Assembly (NCBI GenBank): GCA_017380575.1
Contig: JAFODS010000019.1
Coordinates: 1 to 64,000 of the forward strand
Reading direction: 5' to 3'
Length of the DNA stretch: 64,000 bases
Source: Clostridia bacterium
GTDB taxonomy: Bacteria > Bacillota > Clostridia > Oscillospirales > Acutalibacteraceae
Shown here: piece after piece, positions 23,640 to 32,501 of the stretch
Numbering within the stretch: the first letter of the stretch is position 1
Layout: the number at the start of each line of letters is the position of its first letter
Position numbers and translations under genes: made by a program
The notes under the pieces: generated by a model
What the model saw: the letters and a program-made list of their open reading frames with translations, nothing else
Database searches by the model: none
Told to the model about the DNA's origin: nothing

Positions 23640-26249
23640 TTAAAGAATCTTGCCTACGCCGTAAATAATTACATTTACAACATTGTTAAGAACAAATCGG
23701 ATGCCTGACCAGATGTACGGTGATTCAAACTCCCATTCATCGGGACTCTCAAGGAATGTACCGAGTGAACCGTCATATTCGTAAGGCTCAAGGAAAGCTT
23801 TTGTATGCATCTTCATAATGCAAAGGTTCTTACATGCCTGACGTAATGCTGTACCGAAACCGACAGGATCTCTGTGATATGCGAGCTTGACAGCAGCAAC
23901 GTGAGAAATAACGTTTACTGCCCATATACCCGTGAGGATAGTGTCGTTACCGCCGTAAACAGCAAGAACGGGACTCATGTAACCCGAGCCTGTGAAGTTC
24001 CATGAATAGTCGGAAACAACAAAGCCTTCAAATCCCCATTCGTTACGGAGCACGTCATTAAGAAGTGCCGAGCTTGAACCGCACCATTTTGTTCCGATAC
24101 GGTTGAATGCAGACATAACGCCCCTGCAATCAGATTCCTTAACGGGAATCTCAAATGCCTTAAGATAGATTTCTCTCATTGTCTGCTCGTCTGCCCAGGT
24201 GAAAACACCTTCACGGTGCGATTCCTGGTCGTTCATAACAAAATGCTTGATTGTAACAACAAGGTTCTGTGAGCTGCAGCCGCGGATAACAGCAGCTGCC
24301 ATCTTACCTGAAAGGAGAGGATCTTCTGAATAATATTCAAAGTTTCTGCCGCCTCGCGGATTTCTGTGAATGTTTGCGCCGGGTGCGTACCATACGTCTG
24401 TGCCCATATCCTTGCCTTCCTTGCCGACACCGATACCGAATGTTTCAGCAAGCTCAACGTTCCATGTGCATGCAAGTGCTGTTGCGCAGGGGTAAGCTGT
24501 ACCGCTGTCGTCGTAAACAAGGCCGTTCTGTCCCTTGATGCTTGAAGGTCCGTCGTTATCCCAGGTGTGAGGAATGCCGAGACGCTCAACTCCTCTTGTG
24601 TTGTAACCGCCGTCGATTACCATATATGTCATTTCGTCGAGTGTGAGCTGGTCAAGGAATGCGTCCCAGAGGTTTTCGTCCTCGTAAACATCCTGAAGAG
24701 TGATGACCTCGTCGTATTCTACACCGATTTTTGGTGCTTCATCCTCAGTCTGAGGCTCGGGAAGCTGGTCAACGTTCTTTACTTCCTTTGTTGCTTCAAG
24801 TTCTCTGTATGTGGGGAATGAAGGTGTGCCTTCAGCTCTTGAAAGAACCTGGAAACCATTGTGAACGTCATCAAATCTGTTTACGATTTCTGTGCCTGTA
24901 ACGTTATCGTACTTGATAATCTTGTCAGCTGCTACTTTGTATTCAAAGCTGTCAATGTGTTCGCGTACGTTTTCGCCAAGGATTATTTTATATGTACCTT
25001 TTTCAAGTACCCATGCCTGATTGTTTTTGTGGTCATATGAAGCCATATCATCGGCTTTGAATGTTACGGTAAGAACTTCGCTTTCACCCGGAGCGAGGAT
25101 GTCTGTTTTTGCATAACCGCCAAGGCAGATTGCACTCTTTTCAATACCGCCGTTGTAGTAGGGGGCACTGTAATAAATCTGTGCAGTTTCCTTACCGCTT
25201 CTGTCGCCTGTGTTTGTTACTTTGACATCAACGGTAATAACTCCGTCAGATGTATCGTAACGGACGATTTCTTTTTCGAAAGTTGTGTATGAAAGTCCGT
25301 AACCGAAGGGATACTGAACCTTGTCCTTTGCAAATGTTTCAAAGTAACGGTAACCGACGTAAATACCTTCAAGGTATTCGACATAGTATTCCGAAGCACC
25401 GTCATATTTGTTGTCACCGAAGCATACGTTTGAGGGATGGTCGCTGACTTTGTAAGCAACGGTATCTGCAAGCTTACCTGAGGGGTTAACTTCACCGTTG
25501 AGTACCTGAGCAACAGCTGTCATACCGAATTCACCGGGAATCCAGATAAGTGCCGCAGCCTTGATGTGTTCATATTCTTCAAGCCAACCCATTTCCATAA
25601 CGTTAGCAGTATTGAAAAGAATAATGATGTTTTCAAACGTTGCATCAGCTTTTTCAAGAAGAGCTTTTTCCTCTTCCTTTAGCTGAAGAACTTCTTCTGC
25701 AAGGTCTGTGCCTTCTGCACTTGTTCTGCTGATAACAATAACAGCTGTGTCAGAAAATGCCTTTGCAGAGCTCATAACTTCATCAGTAAGCTTTTCGGGC
25801 TTGAGCTCGTCAAGCGAACTCTTTGCAAAAATAAGAGCGAGAAGATTGTTGAGAACTGTGTTATCGGTTTTAGGTGTTGCTGATGTGTCACAGTATTTCT
25901 CATAAAGTGAACGAAGGTCGGCGTTGTATTCAATGCCTGCTTCTTCAAGTGCATCATAGAAGGTGACAGGGTCTTCGGAAATGACACTTCCTGAGCCTGA
26001 ACCGCCGATAAACGGACAAACTGATCCTGCACCGAAAACATTGAGCTTCTTTCCTTCAAGAGGAAGTGTGTTATCTTCGTTTTTAAGAAGGACGATACCC
26101 TCAGCCTCAATCTGCACTGCAGTTTTGGATGTTTCAGCAATGATTTCGGGATTGATGTCGCCACTCATTGCAAATGCGTGGGTAAGAACGGATGCTGCCA
26201 TAACTATTGCCAGAAAAACGGACAACAGTTTTTTAAACTTTCTGTTCAA
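23640..26249 (-). CDS. Secreted GH3 beta-glucosidase with permuted domain order
   Basis: An 869-residue secreted enzyme (signal peptide, residues about 1-27). Domain order is inverted relative to common GH3 enzymes: the alpha/beta sandwich comes first (AEGIVLLKNEDNTLPL; about 45-330), then a fibronectin-III-like part (DVKVTNTGDRSGKETAQIYY; about 340-440), and the TIM barrel last (HTWDNDGPSSIKG; NIHRNPRGGRNFEYYSEDP; about 530-820). The nucleophile is the Asp in GFVVSDYSW. Such permutation is known in Ruminococcus-type beta-glucosidases. A hydrophobic C-terminal stretch may tether it. The start codon is TTG with AGAGGTG ahead. Substrate probably beta-linked oligosaccharides; linkage is not readable. 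Confidence 0.88.
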   Translation of the reverse strand: MNRKFKKLLSVFLAIVMAASVLTHAFAMSGDINPEIIAETSKTAVQIEAEGIVLLKNEDNTLPLEGKKLNVFGAGSVCPFIGGSGSGSVISEDPVTFYDALEEAGIEYNADLRSLYEKYCDTSATPKTDNTVLNNLLALIFAKSSLDELKPEKLTDEVMSSAKAFSDTAVIVISRTSAEGTDLAEEVLQLKEEEKALLEKADATFENIIILFNTANVMEMGWLEEYEHIKAAALIWIPGEFGMTAVAQVLNGEVNPSGKLADTVAYKVSDHPSNVCFGDNKYDGASEYYVEYLEGIYVGYRYFETFAKDKVQYPFGYGLSYTTFEKEIVRYDTSDGVITVDVKVTNTGDRSGKETAQIYYSAPYYNGGIEKSAICLGGYAKTDILAPGESEVLTVTFKADDMASYDHKNNQAWVLEKGTYKIILGENVREHIDSFEYKVAADKIIKYDNVTGTEIVNRFDDVHNGFQVLSRAEGTPSFPTYRELEATKEVKNVDQLPEPQTEDEAPKIGVEYDEVITLQDVYEDENLWDAFLDQLTLDEMTYMVIDGGYNTRGVERLGIPHTWDNDGPSSIKGQNGLVYDDSGTAYPCATALACTWNVELAETFGIGVGKEGKDMGTDVWYAPGANIHRNPRGGRNFEYYSEDPLLSGKMAAAVIRGCSSQNLVVTIKHFVMNDQESHREGVFTWADEQTMREIYLKAFEIPVKESDCRGVMSAFNRIGTKWCGSSSALLNDVLRNEWGFEGFVVSDYSWNFTGSGYMSPVLAVYGGNDTILTGIWAVNVISHVAAVKLAYHRDPVGFGTALRQACKNLCIMKMHTKAFLEPYEYDGSLGTFLESPDEWEFESPYIWSGIRFVLNNVVNVIIYGVGKIL

Positions 26250-26324
26250 AAAAACACCTCTTTCAAAGTTCTTTGGTTATATGATACAAAATTATTAAAT
26301 TTTAGTCAATATAATTATTAATAC

Positions 26325-26353
26325 TTGATTAATTTTTCACTATACAGTATTAT
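26325..26353 (+). promoter_or_regulatory. SigA-type promoter of the aldo-keto reductase
   Basis: TTGATT, 17-base spacer, TATTAT, 29 bases before the ATG at 26383. Confidence 0.7.
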
Positions 26354-26382
26354 TGTTTTATCAAAAAGAAAAGAGGTTTGTT

Positions 26383-27300
26383 ATGAAATATATCAATACT
26401 TTCTCAGAAGACATCAAAGTTTCTCAGGTTGCCCTCGGCTGTATGCGCATTGCAGATATGAGTGCATCGGAGGCGGAACAGTACATTTCGCAGGCTGTCG
26501 AGCTTGGATATAACTATTTTGACCATGCCGATATTTACGGAGGCGGTGAGTGTGAAAAGGTTTTTGGTACGGGACTTGCTCTTAATAAGTCTCTCCGCGA
26601 TAAAATCATAATTCAGACCAAGTGCGGAATCCGCAGGGGAATGTATGATTTTTCAAAGGAGCATATCATAAATTCAGTTAATAATTCACTTAAAAGTCTT
26701 GGTGTTGAAAAAATCGACGTCCTTCTTTTGCACCGTCCTGATTTGCTTATGGAGCCTGAAGAAGTTGCGGAAGCTTTCGATTATCTTGAATCAAGCGGAA
26801 AAGTCGGTGCCTTCGGTGTTTCAAATCATAGTGCATCGCAGATTGAACTGCTTAAAACCTGTGTAAAGCAGAATATAAAAATTAACCAGATGCAGTTAAG
26901 CGTTACAAATGCGACAATGGTAAGCAGCGGTGCAAATGTTAATCTTCAGAATAAAGACGGAATAAACTATGACGGCTATTTAAGAGATTACTGCAGACTC
27001 AACAAAATCACAATTCAGCCGTGGTCACCGCTTCAGCAGGGGTTTATTGCAGGAACCTTCCTCGGACATCCCGAATATAAAGAGCTCAACGAAAAGCTCA
27101 GAACTCTTGCAGAAAAATACGGCACAACGGACACGGGTATTGCAATTGCATGGCTTTTACGCCTTCCTGAAAAGATGCAGCCTGTTGTCGGAAGCACCAA
27201 TATGACAAGACTTGAAGAAATTTCAAAAGCAACAGACATCACTCTTTCCAAGGAAGATTGGTATGATATCTACCTCACAGCAGGTTATAAATTACCGTAA
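26383..27300 (+). CDS. Aldo/keto reductase (YdhF-like)
   Basis: A 305-residue NAD(P)H-dependent oxidoreductase with the (beta/alpha)8 aldo-keto reductase fold. The catalytic tetrad can be read: Asp and Tyr in FDHADIYGGG, Lys in IIIQTKCG, His in VLLLHRPD. The C-terminal cofactor region is PVVGSTNMTRLEEI. The start at ATG 26383 follows AAGAGG; an upstream in-frame ATG overlaps the promoter. It is a single-gene unit placed back to back with the secreted GH3 gene; reduction of a sugar-derived aldehyde is possible but unproven. Confidence 0.9.
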   Translation: MKYINTFSEDIKVSQVALGCMRIADMSASEAEQYISQAVELGYNYFDHADIYGGGECEKVFGTGLALNKSLRDKIIIQTKCGIRRGMYDFSKEHIINSVNNSLKSLGVEKIDVLLLHRPDLLMEPEEVAEAFDYLESSGKVGAFGVSNHSASQIELLKTCVKQNIKINQMQLSVTNATMVSSGANVNLQNKDGINYDGYLRDYCRLNKITIQPWSPLQQGFIAGTFLGHPEYKELNEKLRTLAEKYGTTDTGIAIAWLLRLPEKMQPVVGSTNMTRLEEISKATDITLSKEDWYDIYLTAGYKLP

Positions 27301-27383
27301 CTGCAATTGATTTGGCAATATACACTAACATATGCTTTTGCAAATGGTCAAAATAAACAAATATTTTTCTTTTATTATTTAGT

Positions 27384-27414
27384 TGTGGCGAAAAATATCG
27401 GAGTATGTTATAAT
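27384..27414 (+). promoter_or_regulatory. Probable promoter of the tailed GPH symporter
   Basis: TTGTGG, 19-base spacer, TATAAT. Confidence 0.5.
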
Positions 27415-27476
27415 ACATAAGTATGTTGAAAAGTGTGCTTTGTTTGCACACAAAAAATTTAAAAGGGGTTGAAGTT

Positions 27477-29879
27477 TTGGCTAACAAAACAGGTTTAGCT
27501 CAGAAGGCAGGCGGATTGATTTCAGACCTTAAAGTGTACTGGAAAATCCCGATGCCCGGTCGTTATATGACCTTCAAAGAAATTGCAGCCTATGCCGGTG
27601 GCGGTATCGGTGCATATTTCATCATTTACATGGGTAATGCACTTGTTGTTAATATCAACAACATGATTGTTGGTGGTGCAATCGGTGTTGACCCGACGCA
27701 CATGTACATACTTTATCTTATTGCAACTCTTGCAAATATTCCTTTGACAGCTATCAGAGCGAATATGATTGACAACACGAGAAACAAAGCAGGTAAATAC
27801 CGACCGTATCTTTTGTCTATGGGTATACCCACGGTTCTTACGGTTCTCGGATATGTTTATTTCCCGTATAAGCTCTTGTACTCATTTTTCCCGAATCATA
27901 TGTTCGGTCTTGAAGGCGGTTATATTGCAAAGATTATAGTTGTTCTTATATTCAACTTGCTGTTGCAGTTCTTCTTCAATTTCTTTAACGATGCTTATAC
28001 AAACCTCATTCACGTTCTTTCTCCGAATACACAGGAAAGAACCGACGTTCTTGCAATCAAGAGTGTTGTTTATTCACTCGCTCCTTCAATTGCAAATGCA
28101 GTCCTTCCGGCAGTTTCAAAGTTCCTTACAAACAATGATATGTACGATATCAAAGTTTATCAGGTCTGCTATCCTATTTTTGCAGTTATAGGTGTTGCTC
28201 TTACAGCGATTGTATTTGCTAATACAAAAGAAAAGATTGTTCAGGCAAAGACCAGAGTTGTTCAGGTTAACTTTATGGATTCTTTCCGTTCGGTTGCAAA
28301 AAACAAGTATTTCTGGATTATTGCTCTTGCAGGTTGGCTCGGCTTCCTCGAGGGCTCCTACAGTAACATTATGTCCTGGACATATAACTACGGTCATGCT
28401 TGTGACGGTGTAGTTATGGGTATTATCAATACTGTTGTCGGTAATGCTTCAATGTGGGGTATGATTATTGCTCCGTTCTGTATCCGTGCATTCGGTAAAA
28501 AGAAGGTTCTTGTCGGTATCAATACAATGAACATCATCTGTATACTTGCAATGGGTATCAACAAGTCAAGCATCTGGTGGCTTGCTGCCTGTGTTTATTT
28601 CAACTGGCTGTTCGGTGCATTTGAACAGATTACAACTCCTGCCATTCAGGCAGATATCCGTGACTATCATCAGTACAAAACAGGTGAGCGTGTTGACGGT
28701 ATGTTCGGCACGGTTCAGACAATCGGTAATATCGTAACACTTGCAACATCATCGGTTCTTCCTTTTGTTTACAAAAGCTACGGTATTTATGAAGGTAACG
28801 GATATAAAGATTCTCCGTTTGATATTCTTGATGTCAACACAGGTAAGCCGGGTCTTCTGGAAGATATAATCGGTGCACTCATTATTATGGCTGCGGTCGG
28901 TGCATTCCTCAATCTCGTGCCGTTCTTCTTCTATGACCTTAAGGAAACTCAGCATAAGTCGATTATCCGTATCCTTAAAATCCGTGCAATGTTCGAAGAC
29001 TACGGTAACGGCGTAACAAACGACCGTACACTCGTTGAAGCTATCGATTATGTCCGTGAAGCAGAAGCTCTTGCTGACGCAGAACCTGTTCAGGTTTCAA
29101 AGAGCGACAAGCGTGCAGACAAGAAGGCTTATAAGGAAGCTCTCAAGCGTAACGAAGAAATCGCAATTGCGAAGATGGTTCGTGAAGAACTCGATAAGTT
29201 CTCAAGCGAAGAATACAAGATTAAGATTCAGATCAACGAGCCGGTTTATAAGGCAGGTCTTGCAGGTCTTTTCAATGCTGATAAGGAAGCTCTTAAGGCT
29301 GAGCTTGAAAATGCAAAGAAAATGCCTAAGGGTAATGAACACGAAAAAGAACTCCGTAGCTTCGCAATTGAGGTTGCAAGACATAAGCTTATTTCACGTA
29401 CAGCTATCGATGCAAATTACAAGTCACTTTCTGACTTTGTTCAGCCCGATTATGCAATTCTTGAAAGCTATTACGATGCTGAAGATGCTTGCGACGAAAA
29501 GATTCGTGAGCTTTATCAGAAGCTCGATGAGGCTAAGAAAGCAAAGAATTCAGCAAAGGCTAAAGAGCTTAAAGCTCTTATCAAGGCTGAAAAGGCAAAG
29601 AAGGCTGAATGGCAGAAGAAGGCAAAGGCTGAAATGGAAGTTCACGCTGCTTTTGCAAGAGCAGCAAAGCCGTATCTTGATGCTGAAAAGATGTTGAATC
29701 AGAAAGAGAACTATACTCATTACGAAGAGCTTGCATCTCTTTATGATGAAGCAAAGGCACGAAACGAAGCTGCAGATGCAGCTGCACTTGAAGCTCAGAA
29801 GAAGGAAGCTGCAGAGAAGCAGGCAGATAAGGCTCGCCGTCTTGCAGAAAAGCAGGCTAAGAAAGCAAAGAAAAAATAA
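27477..29879 (+). CDS. GPH-type transporter with long charged C-terminal tail
   Basis: An 800-residue protein. Residues about 30-515 form a GPH/MFS-like transporter with about 12 membrane helices. The remaining about 280 residues are cytoplasmic and extremely rich in Ala, Lys and Glu (for example KKAKNSAKAKELKALIKAEK, and KQAKKAKKK at the end), predicted long helices or coiled coil. Ordinary GPH symporters end near 450-520 residues. The TTG at 27477 is chosen because GGGG sits 8 bases ahead; the ATG at 27423 has no such site. Codon use in the tail is as in neighbours. The tail may dock an enzyme or bind nucleic acid or membrane; this is not known. Confidence 0.8.
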   Translation: MANKTGLAQKAGGLISDLKVYWKIPMPGRYMTFKEIAAYAGGGIGAYFIIYMGNALVVNINNMIVGGAIGVDPTHMYILYLIATLANIPLTAIRANMIDNTRNKAGKYRPYLLSMGIPTVLTVLGYVYFPYKLLYSFFPNHMFGLEGGYIAKIIVVLIFNLLLQFFFNFFNDAYTNLIHVLSPNTQERTDVLAIKSVVYSLAPSIANAVLPAVSKFLTNNDMYDIKVYQVCYPIFAVIGVALTAIVFANTKEKIVQAKTRVVQVNFMDSFRSVAKNKYFWIIALAGWLGFLEGSYSNIMSWTYNYGHACDGVVMGIINTVVGNASMWGMIIAPFCIRAFGKKKVLVGINTMNIICILAMGINKSSIWWLAACVYFNWLFGAFEQITTPAIQADIRDYHQYKTGERVDGMFGTVQTIGNIVTLATSSVLPFVYKSYGIYEGNGYKDSPFDILDVNTGKPGLLEDIIGALIIMAAVGAFLNLVPFFFYDLKETQHKSIIRILKIRAMFEDYGNGVTNDRTLVEAIDYVREAEALADAEPVQVSKSDKRADKKAYKEALKRNEEIAIAKMVREELDKFSSEEYKIKIQINEPVYKAGLAGLFNADKEALKAELENAKKMPKGNEHEKELRSFAIEVARHKLISRTAIDANYKSLSDFVQPDYAILESYYDAEDACDEKIRELYQKLDEAKKAKNSAKAKELKALIKAEKAKKAEWQKKAKAEMEVHAAFARAAKPYLDAEKMLNQKENYTHYEELASLYDEAKARNEAADAAALEAQKKEAAEKQADKARRLAEKQAKKAKKK

Positions 29880-29889
29880 GTTTATTTTC

Positions 29890-29924
29890 AAAGAGGACTG
29901 TCAGAAGGCAGTTCTCTTTTTTCT
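29890..29924 (+). terminator. Rho-independent terminator
   Basis: An 11-bp stem AGAGGACTGTC / GGCAGTTCTCT (G-U pairs) with loop AGAA, followed by a T run. Confidence 0.85.
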
Positions 29925-29964
29925 GAATTAAATCAAAAAAATATGAATTTTTTTGAAAAAAATC

Positions 29965-29993
29965 TTGAAAACTATACTATATGGTGCTATAAT
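29965..29993 (+). promoter_or_regulatory. Near-consensus SigA promoter of the CofE-like gene
   Basis: TTGAAA, 17-base spacer, TATAAT, 55 bases before the ATG at 30049. Confidence 0.85.
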
Positions 29994-30048
29994 CTATAGT
30001 CGTAAAAAAAGTGCGTATGCTCGTGTATACACAAAGGAGTTGTTCATA

Positions 30049-31242
30049 ATGAGTCGTATGATAGGTACAGTTTCCCGTGGTGTCAGAGCCCCGATTATCA
30101 AGGAAGGCGACGACATCGTTGAAATCGTAACAAATTCTGTTCTCGAAGCTTCAGAGGATGCAGGTTTTAAGTTTAATGACCGCGACATCGTAGCAATGAC
30201 AGAAGCCATTGTTGCAAGAGCACAGGGTAACTATGCAACTGTTGATGATATAGCAGCTGATGTAAAGGCTAAGTTCGGCGGCGAAACAGTCGGCGTAATT
30301 TTCCCGATTCTCAGCCGTAACCGTTTTGCAATCTGCCTTCGCGGTATTGCAAAGGGTGCAAAGAAAGTTGTTATTATGCTTTCTTATCCGTCAGACGAGG
30401 TTGGTAACCACCTCATTTCAATGGATGCTATCGATGATAAGGGCGTTGACCCGTTCAAGGATGTTCTTTCAACAGCTAAGTACCGTGAACTTTTCGGTTA
30501 TGAAAAGCACACTTTCACAGGTGTTGACTACGTTGAATATTACGAAAACCTTGTCCGTGAGTGCGGTGCAGAATGCGAAATCATCTTCGCAAACAATGCA
30601 AAGGCAATCCTTGATTATACAAAGAACGTTCTCTGCTGTGATATTCACACAAGAGCACGTACAAAGAGAATCCTTAAGGCAGCAGGTGCTGAAATTGTTT
30701 ACGGTCTTGATGAAATTCTCAATGCTCCCGTAAACGGCAGCGGCTTCAATGCTGACTACGGTCTCCTTGGCTCAAACAAGGCAACAGAAGATAAGGTTAA
30801 GCTTTTCCCGCGTGACTGCCAGCCCGTTGTTGATGCTATCCAGAAGAAGCTCTTCGAAGCAACAGGCAAGAATATCGAAGTTATGGTTTACGGCGACGGT
30901 GCATTCAAGGATCCCGTAGGTAAGATCTGGGAGCTTGCTGACCCCGTTGTTTCTCCTGCATATACAAGCGGTCTTGAGGGTACACCCAACGAGCTTAAGC
31001 TCAAGTACCTTGCTGACAATGAGTTTGCAAACCTTTCAGGTGACGAGCTCAAGGAAGCAATCAAGGGCAAGATTCAGGAAAAGGACGACAACCTTGTTGG
31101 TAAGATGGCTTCTGAGGGTACAACACCGAGAAGACTTACAGACCTCATCGGTTCACTCTGCGACCTCACATCAGGTTCAGGCGACAAGGGTACACCGATC
31201 GTATTCATCCAGGGTTATTTCGACAACTACACAACAGACTGA
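30049..31242 (+). CDS. Coenzyme F420-0:L-glutamate ligase (CofE)-like protein
   Basis: A 397-residue protein related to CofE, which in methanogens and actinobacteria adds glutamate to coenzyme F420. The N-terminal sequence GTVSRGVRAPIIKEGDDI and later VYGDGAFKDPVGKIWELADPV (20-residue core) fit the family. Fermentative Clostridia generally lack F420, and no other cof genes appear here, so another substrate, perhaps gamma-glutamylation of a different cofactor or peptide, is likelier. The strong promoter and AAAGGAG site suggest high expression. The start at 30049 is preferred because the promoter lies inside the longer frame. Confidence 0.78.
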   Translation: MSRMIGTVSRGVRAPIIKEGDDIVEIVTNSVLEASEDAGFKFNDRDIVAMTEAIVARAQGNYATVDDIAADVKAKFGGETVGVIFPILSRNRFAICLRGIAKGAKKVVIMLSYPSDEVGNHLISMDAIDDKGVDPFKDVLSTAKYRELFGYEKHTFTGVDYVEYYENLVRECGAECEIIFANNAKAILDYTKNVLCCDIHTRARTKRILKAAGAEIVYGLDEILNAPVNGSGFNADYGLLGSNKATEDKVKLFPRDCQPVVDAIQKKLFEATGKNIEVMVYGDGAFKDPVGKIWELADPVVSPAYTSGLEGTPNELKLKYLADNEFANLSGDELKEAIKGKIQEKDDNLVGKMASEGTTPRRLTDLIGSLCDLTSGSGDKGTPIVFIQGYFDNYTTD

Positions 31243-31246
31243 TAAC

Positions 31247-31282
31247 AAAAAGTGTCCTATTTTCATAGGGCACTTTTATAAT
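31247..31282 (+). terminator. Rho-independent terminator
   Basis: A 12-bp stem AAAGTGTCCTAT / ATAGGGCACTTT (one G-U) with loop TTTC and trailing T residues. Confidence 0.8.
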
Positions 31283-31299
31283 AAAATAAACCTTATGTA

Positions 31300-31347
31300 G
31301 CGCCCCTGAAAGGGGAGCTGGATTGCCGTAGGCAAGACTGAGGGGTT
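31300..31347. repeat. Intergenic palindromic element of the CCCCTGAAAGGGGAGCTG type
   Basis: The segment has CCCCTgaaAGGGG, then AGCTG, a small GCCgtaGGC hairpin and CTGAGGGG at the end. GC content is much above the flanks. I recall sequences of this plan scattered between genes in gut Firmicutes; copy number here must be checked. It lies between the CofE-like terminator and the deacylase gene. Confidence 0.5.
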
Positions 31348-31359
31348 AAAGGTGAAAAT

Positions 31360-31848
31360 ATGAAAAACAAAGTATACGAATTTTTAAATGCACAGGATAT
31401 AAAATACGAAGTAACGGATCATGCACCTGTTTATACAATGGAAGAAATGCAGGCTGAGGGTCTTGATAAAATCGGCACGATCTGTAAAAATCTTTTTATC
31501 CGTGACCAGAAGGGCAAAAAGCATTTTCTTATTACTGCAGACAATGATACACGTGTTAACCTTAAAGAAATAGGCACAAAGCTTGATGCAGGCAAGGTAA
31601 GCTTCGCTTCAGCAGAAAGACTTGAAAAATATCTTGGCGTAACTGCAGGCTGTGTTTCTCCTCTCGGTATCCTCAATGATGCGGACCACGTTGTAACCGT
31701 AGTGCTTGATAAGAAGCTTGAAGGTTGCAAGAAGCTCGGAGTTCACCCGAACGAACACGATGCAACAGTCTGGCTCAGCTTCAATGACCTTGTAAAAATC
31801 ATCGGATCACAGGGTAATGAACTTGTGATTCTTGATTTTGAAAACTGA
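31360..31848 (+). CDS. YbaK/ProX-type aminoacyl-tRNA deacylase
   Basis: A 162-residue single-domain protein of the YbaK/prolyl-tRNA synthetase-associated family, which hydrolyses mischarged tRNAs in trans (for example Ala-tRNAPro). Family cues are THE N-terminal VTDHAPVYTMEEM, KNLFIRDQKGKKHFL, the conserved lysine region and GCVSPLGIL. AAAGGTGA precedes the ATG. It lies alone between a palindromic element and a terminator. The precise tRNA is inferred from family only. Confidence 0.88.
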   Translation: MKNKVYEFLNAQDIKYEVTDHAPVYTMEEMQAEGLDKIGTICKNLFIRDQKGKKHFLITADNDTRVNLKEIGTKLDAGKVSFASAERLEKYLGVTAGCVSPLGILNDADHVVTVVLDKKLEGCKKLGVHPNEHDATVWLSFNDLVKIIGSQGNELVILDFEN

Positions 31849-31854
31849 AAAAAT

Positions 31855-31889
31855 TAATCCTGCCTCACTCGTAGGCAGGATTTTTTTTG
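31855..31889. terminator. Terminator between convergent genes
   Basis: A 10-bp stem AATCCTGCCT / AGGCAGGATT, followed by eight T residues; A residues lie to the left. Confidence 0.9.
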
Positions 31890-31903
31890 TATGTAATGAA
31901 ATT

Positions 31904-32443
31904 TTATGCTTCGCTGTCATATTCAGCAATATAAGGAAGATTGCGGTAATTCTCCGCACAGTCAAGACCATAACCGATAACAAAGAAATCGGGGATTGTG
32001 AAAAGTGCCCAGTCGGGTGTGATTTCAACAAGTCTTCTGTCGGGCTTGTCAAGAAGTGTAAGCACGTGCAAAGAAAGCGGATTTCTTGCCTTAAGAAGCT
32101 TTACAACGTCCTTGAGCGTTCTGCCGGTGTCAATGATATCCTCAACAATAACAACGTGATAATCCTTAACGTCCTGATCAAGGTCCATTGTTATATTGAT
32201 AACGCCTGTTGAAACTGTACCCTGATAGTAGCTTTTTGCACACATAAAACCGATTTCACAAGGAACGGAAACTGCACGGCAGACGTCAGCCATAAAAACA
32301 AAAGCACCTTTAAGAACACTTACAAGAAGAATAGGTCTGCCGTCATAAATCTTGTCAATTTCTTTACCGATTTCCTTAATCTTCTCTGCAATCTGTTCTT
32401 CGGTGATTACAACTCTTTTAATTTTCTTTGTATATTCAGTCAT
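31904..32443 (-). CDS. hpt: Hypoxanthine phosphoribosyltransferase
   Basis: A 179-residue purine salvage enzyme that joins hypoxanthine or guanine to PRPP to give IMP or GMP. The PRPP-binding motif VVIVEDIIDTGRTL is exact for the class, and LVSVLKGAFVFMADV and the C-terminal FVIGYGLDCAENYRNLPYI (19 residues) match HPRT active-site loops. Length is standard. It has its own promoter in the gap to the preceding gene. Confidence 0.93.
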   Translation of the reverse strand: MTEYTKKIKRVVITEEQIAEKIKEIGKEIDKIYDGRPILLVSVLKGAFVFMADVCRAVSVPCEIGFMCAKSYYQGTVSTGVINITMDLDQDVKDYHVVIVEDIIDTGRTLKDVVKLLKARNPLSLHVLTLLDKPDRRLVEITPDWALFTIPDFFVIGYGLDCAENYRNLPYIAEYDSEA

Positions 32444-32472
32444 GTTTTTTCTCCTATCCGTTATTTTAGTCT

Positions 32473-32501
32473 ATAATACCACAATTTGCTTTCAGTTTCA
32501 A
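32473..32501 (-). promoter_or_regulatory. SigA-type promoter of hpt
   Basis: Read leftward: TTGAAA (32501-32496), 17-base spacer, TATTAT (32478-32473). Confidence 0.7.

Noticed and set aside
29035..29697. 220-codon rightward frame
   Set aside because: Shifted-frame reading of the Lys/Glu-rich tail of the GPH transporter; low-complexity Arg/Leu/Ser sequence.
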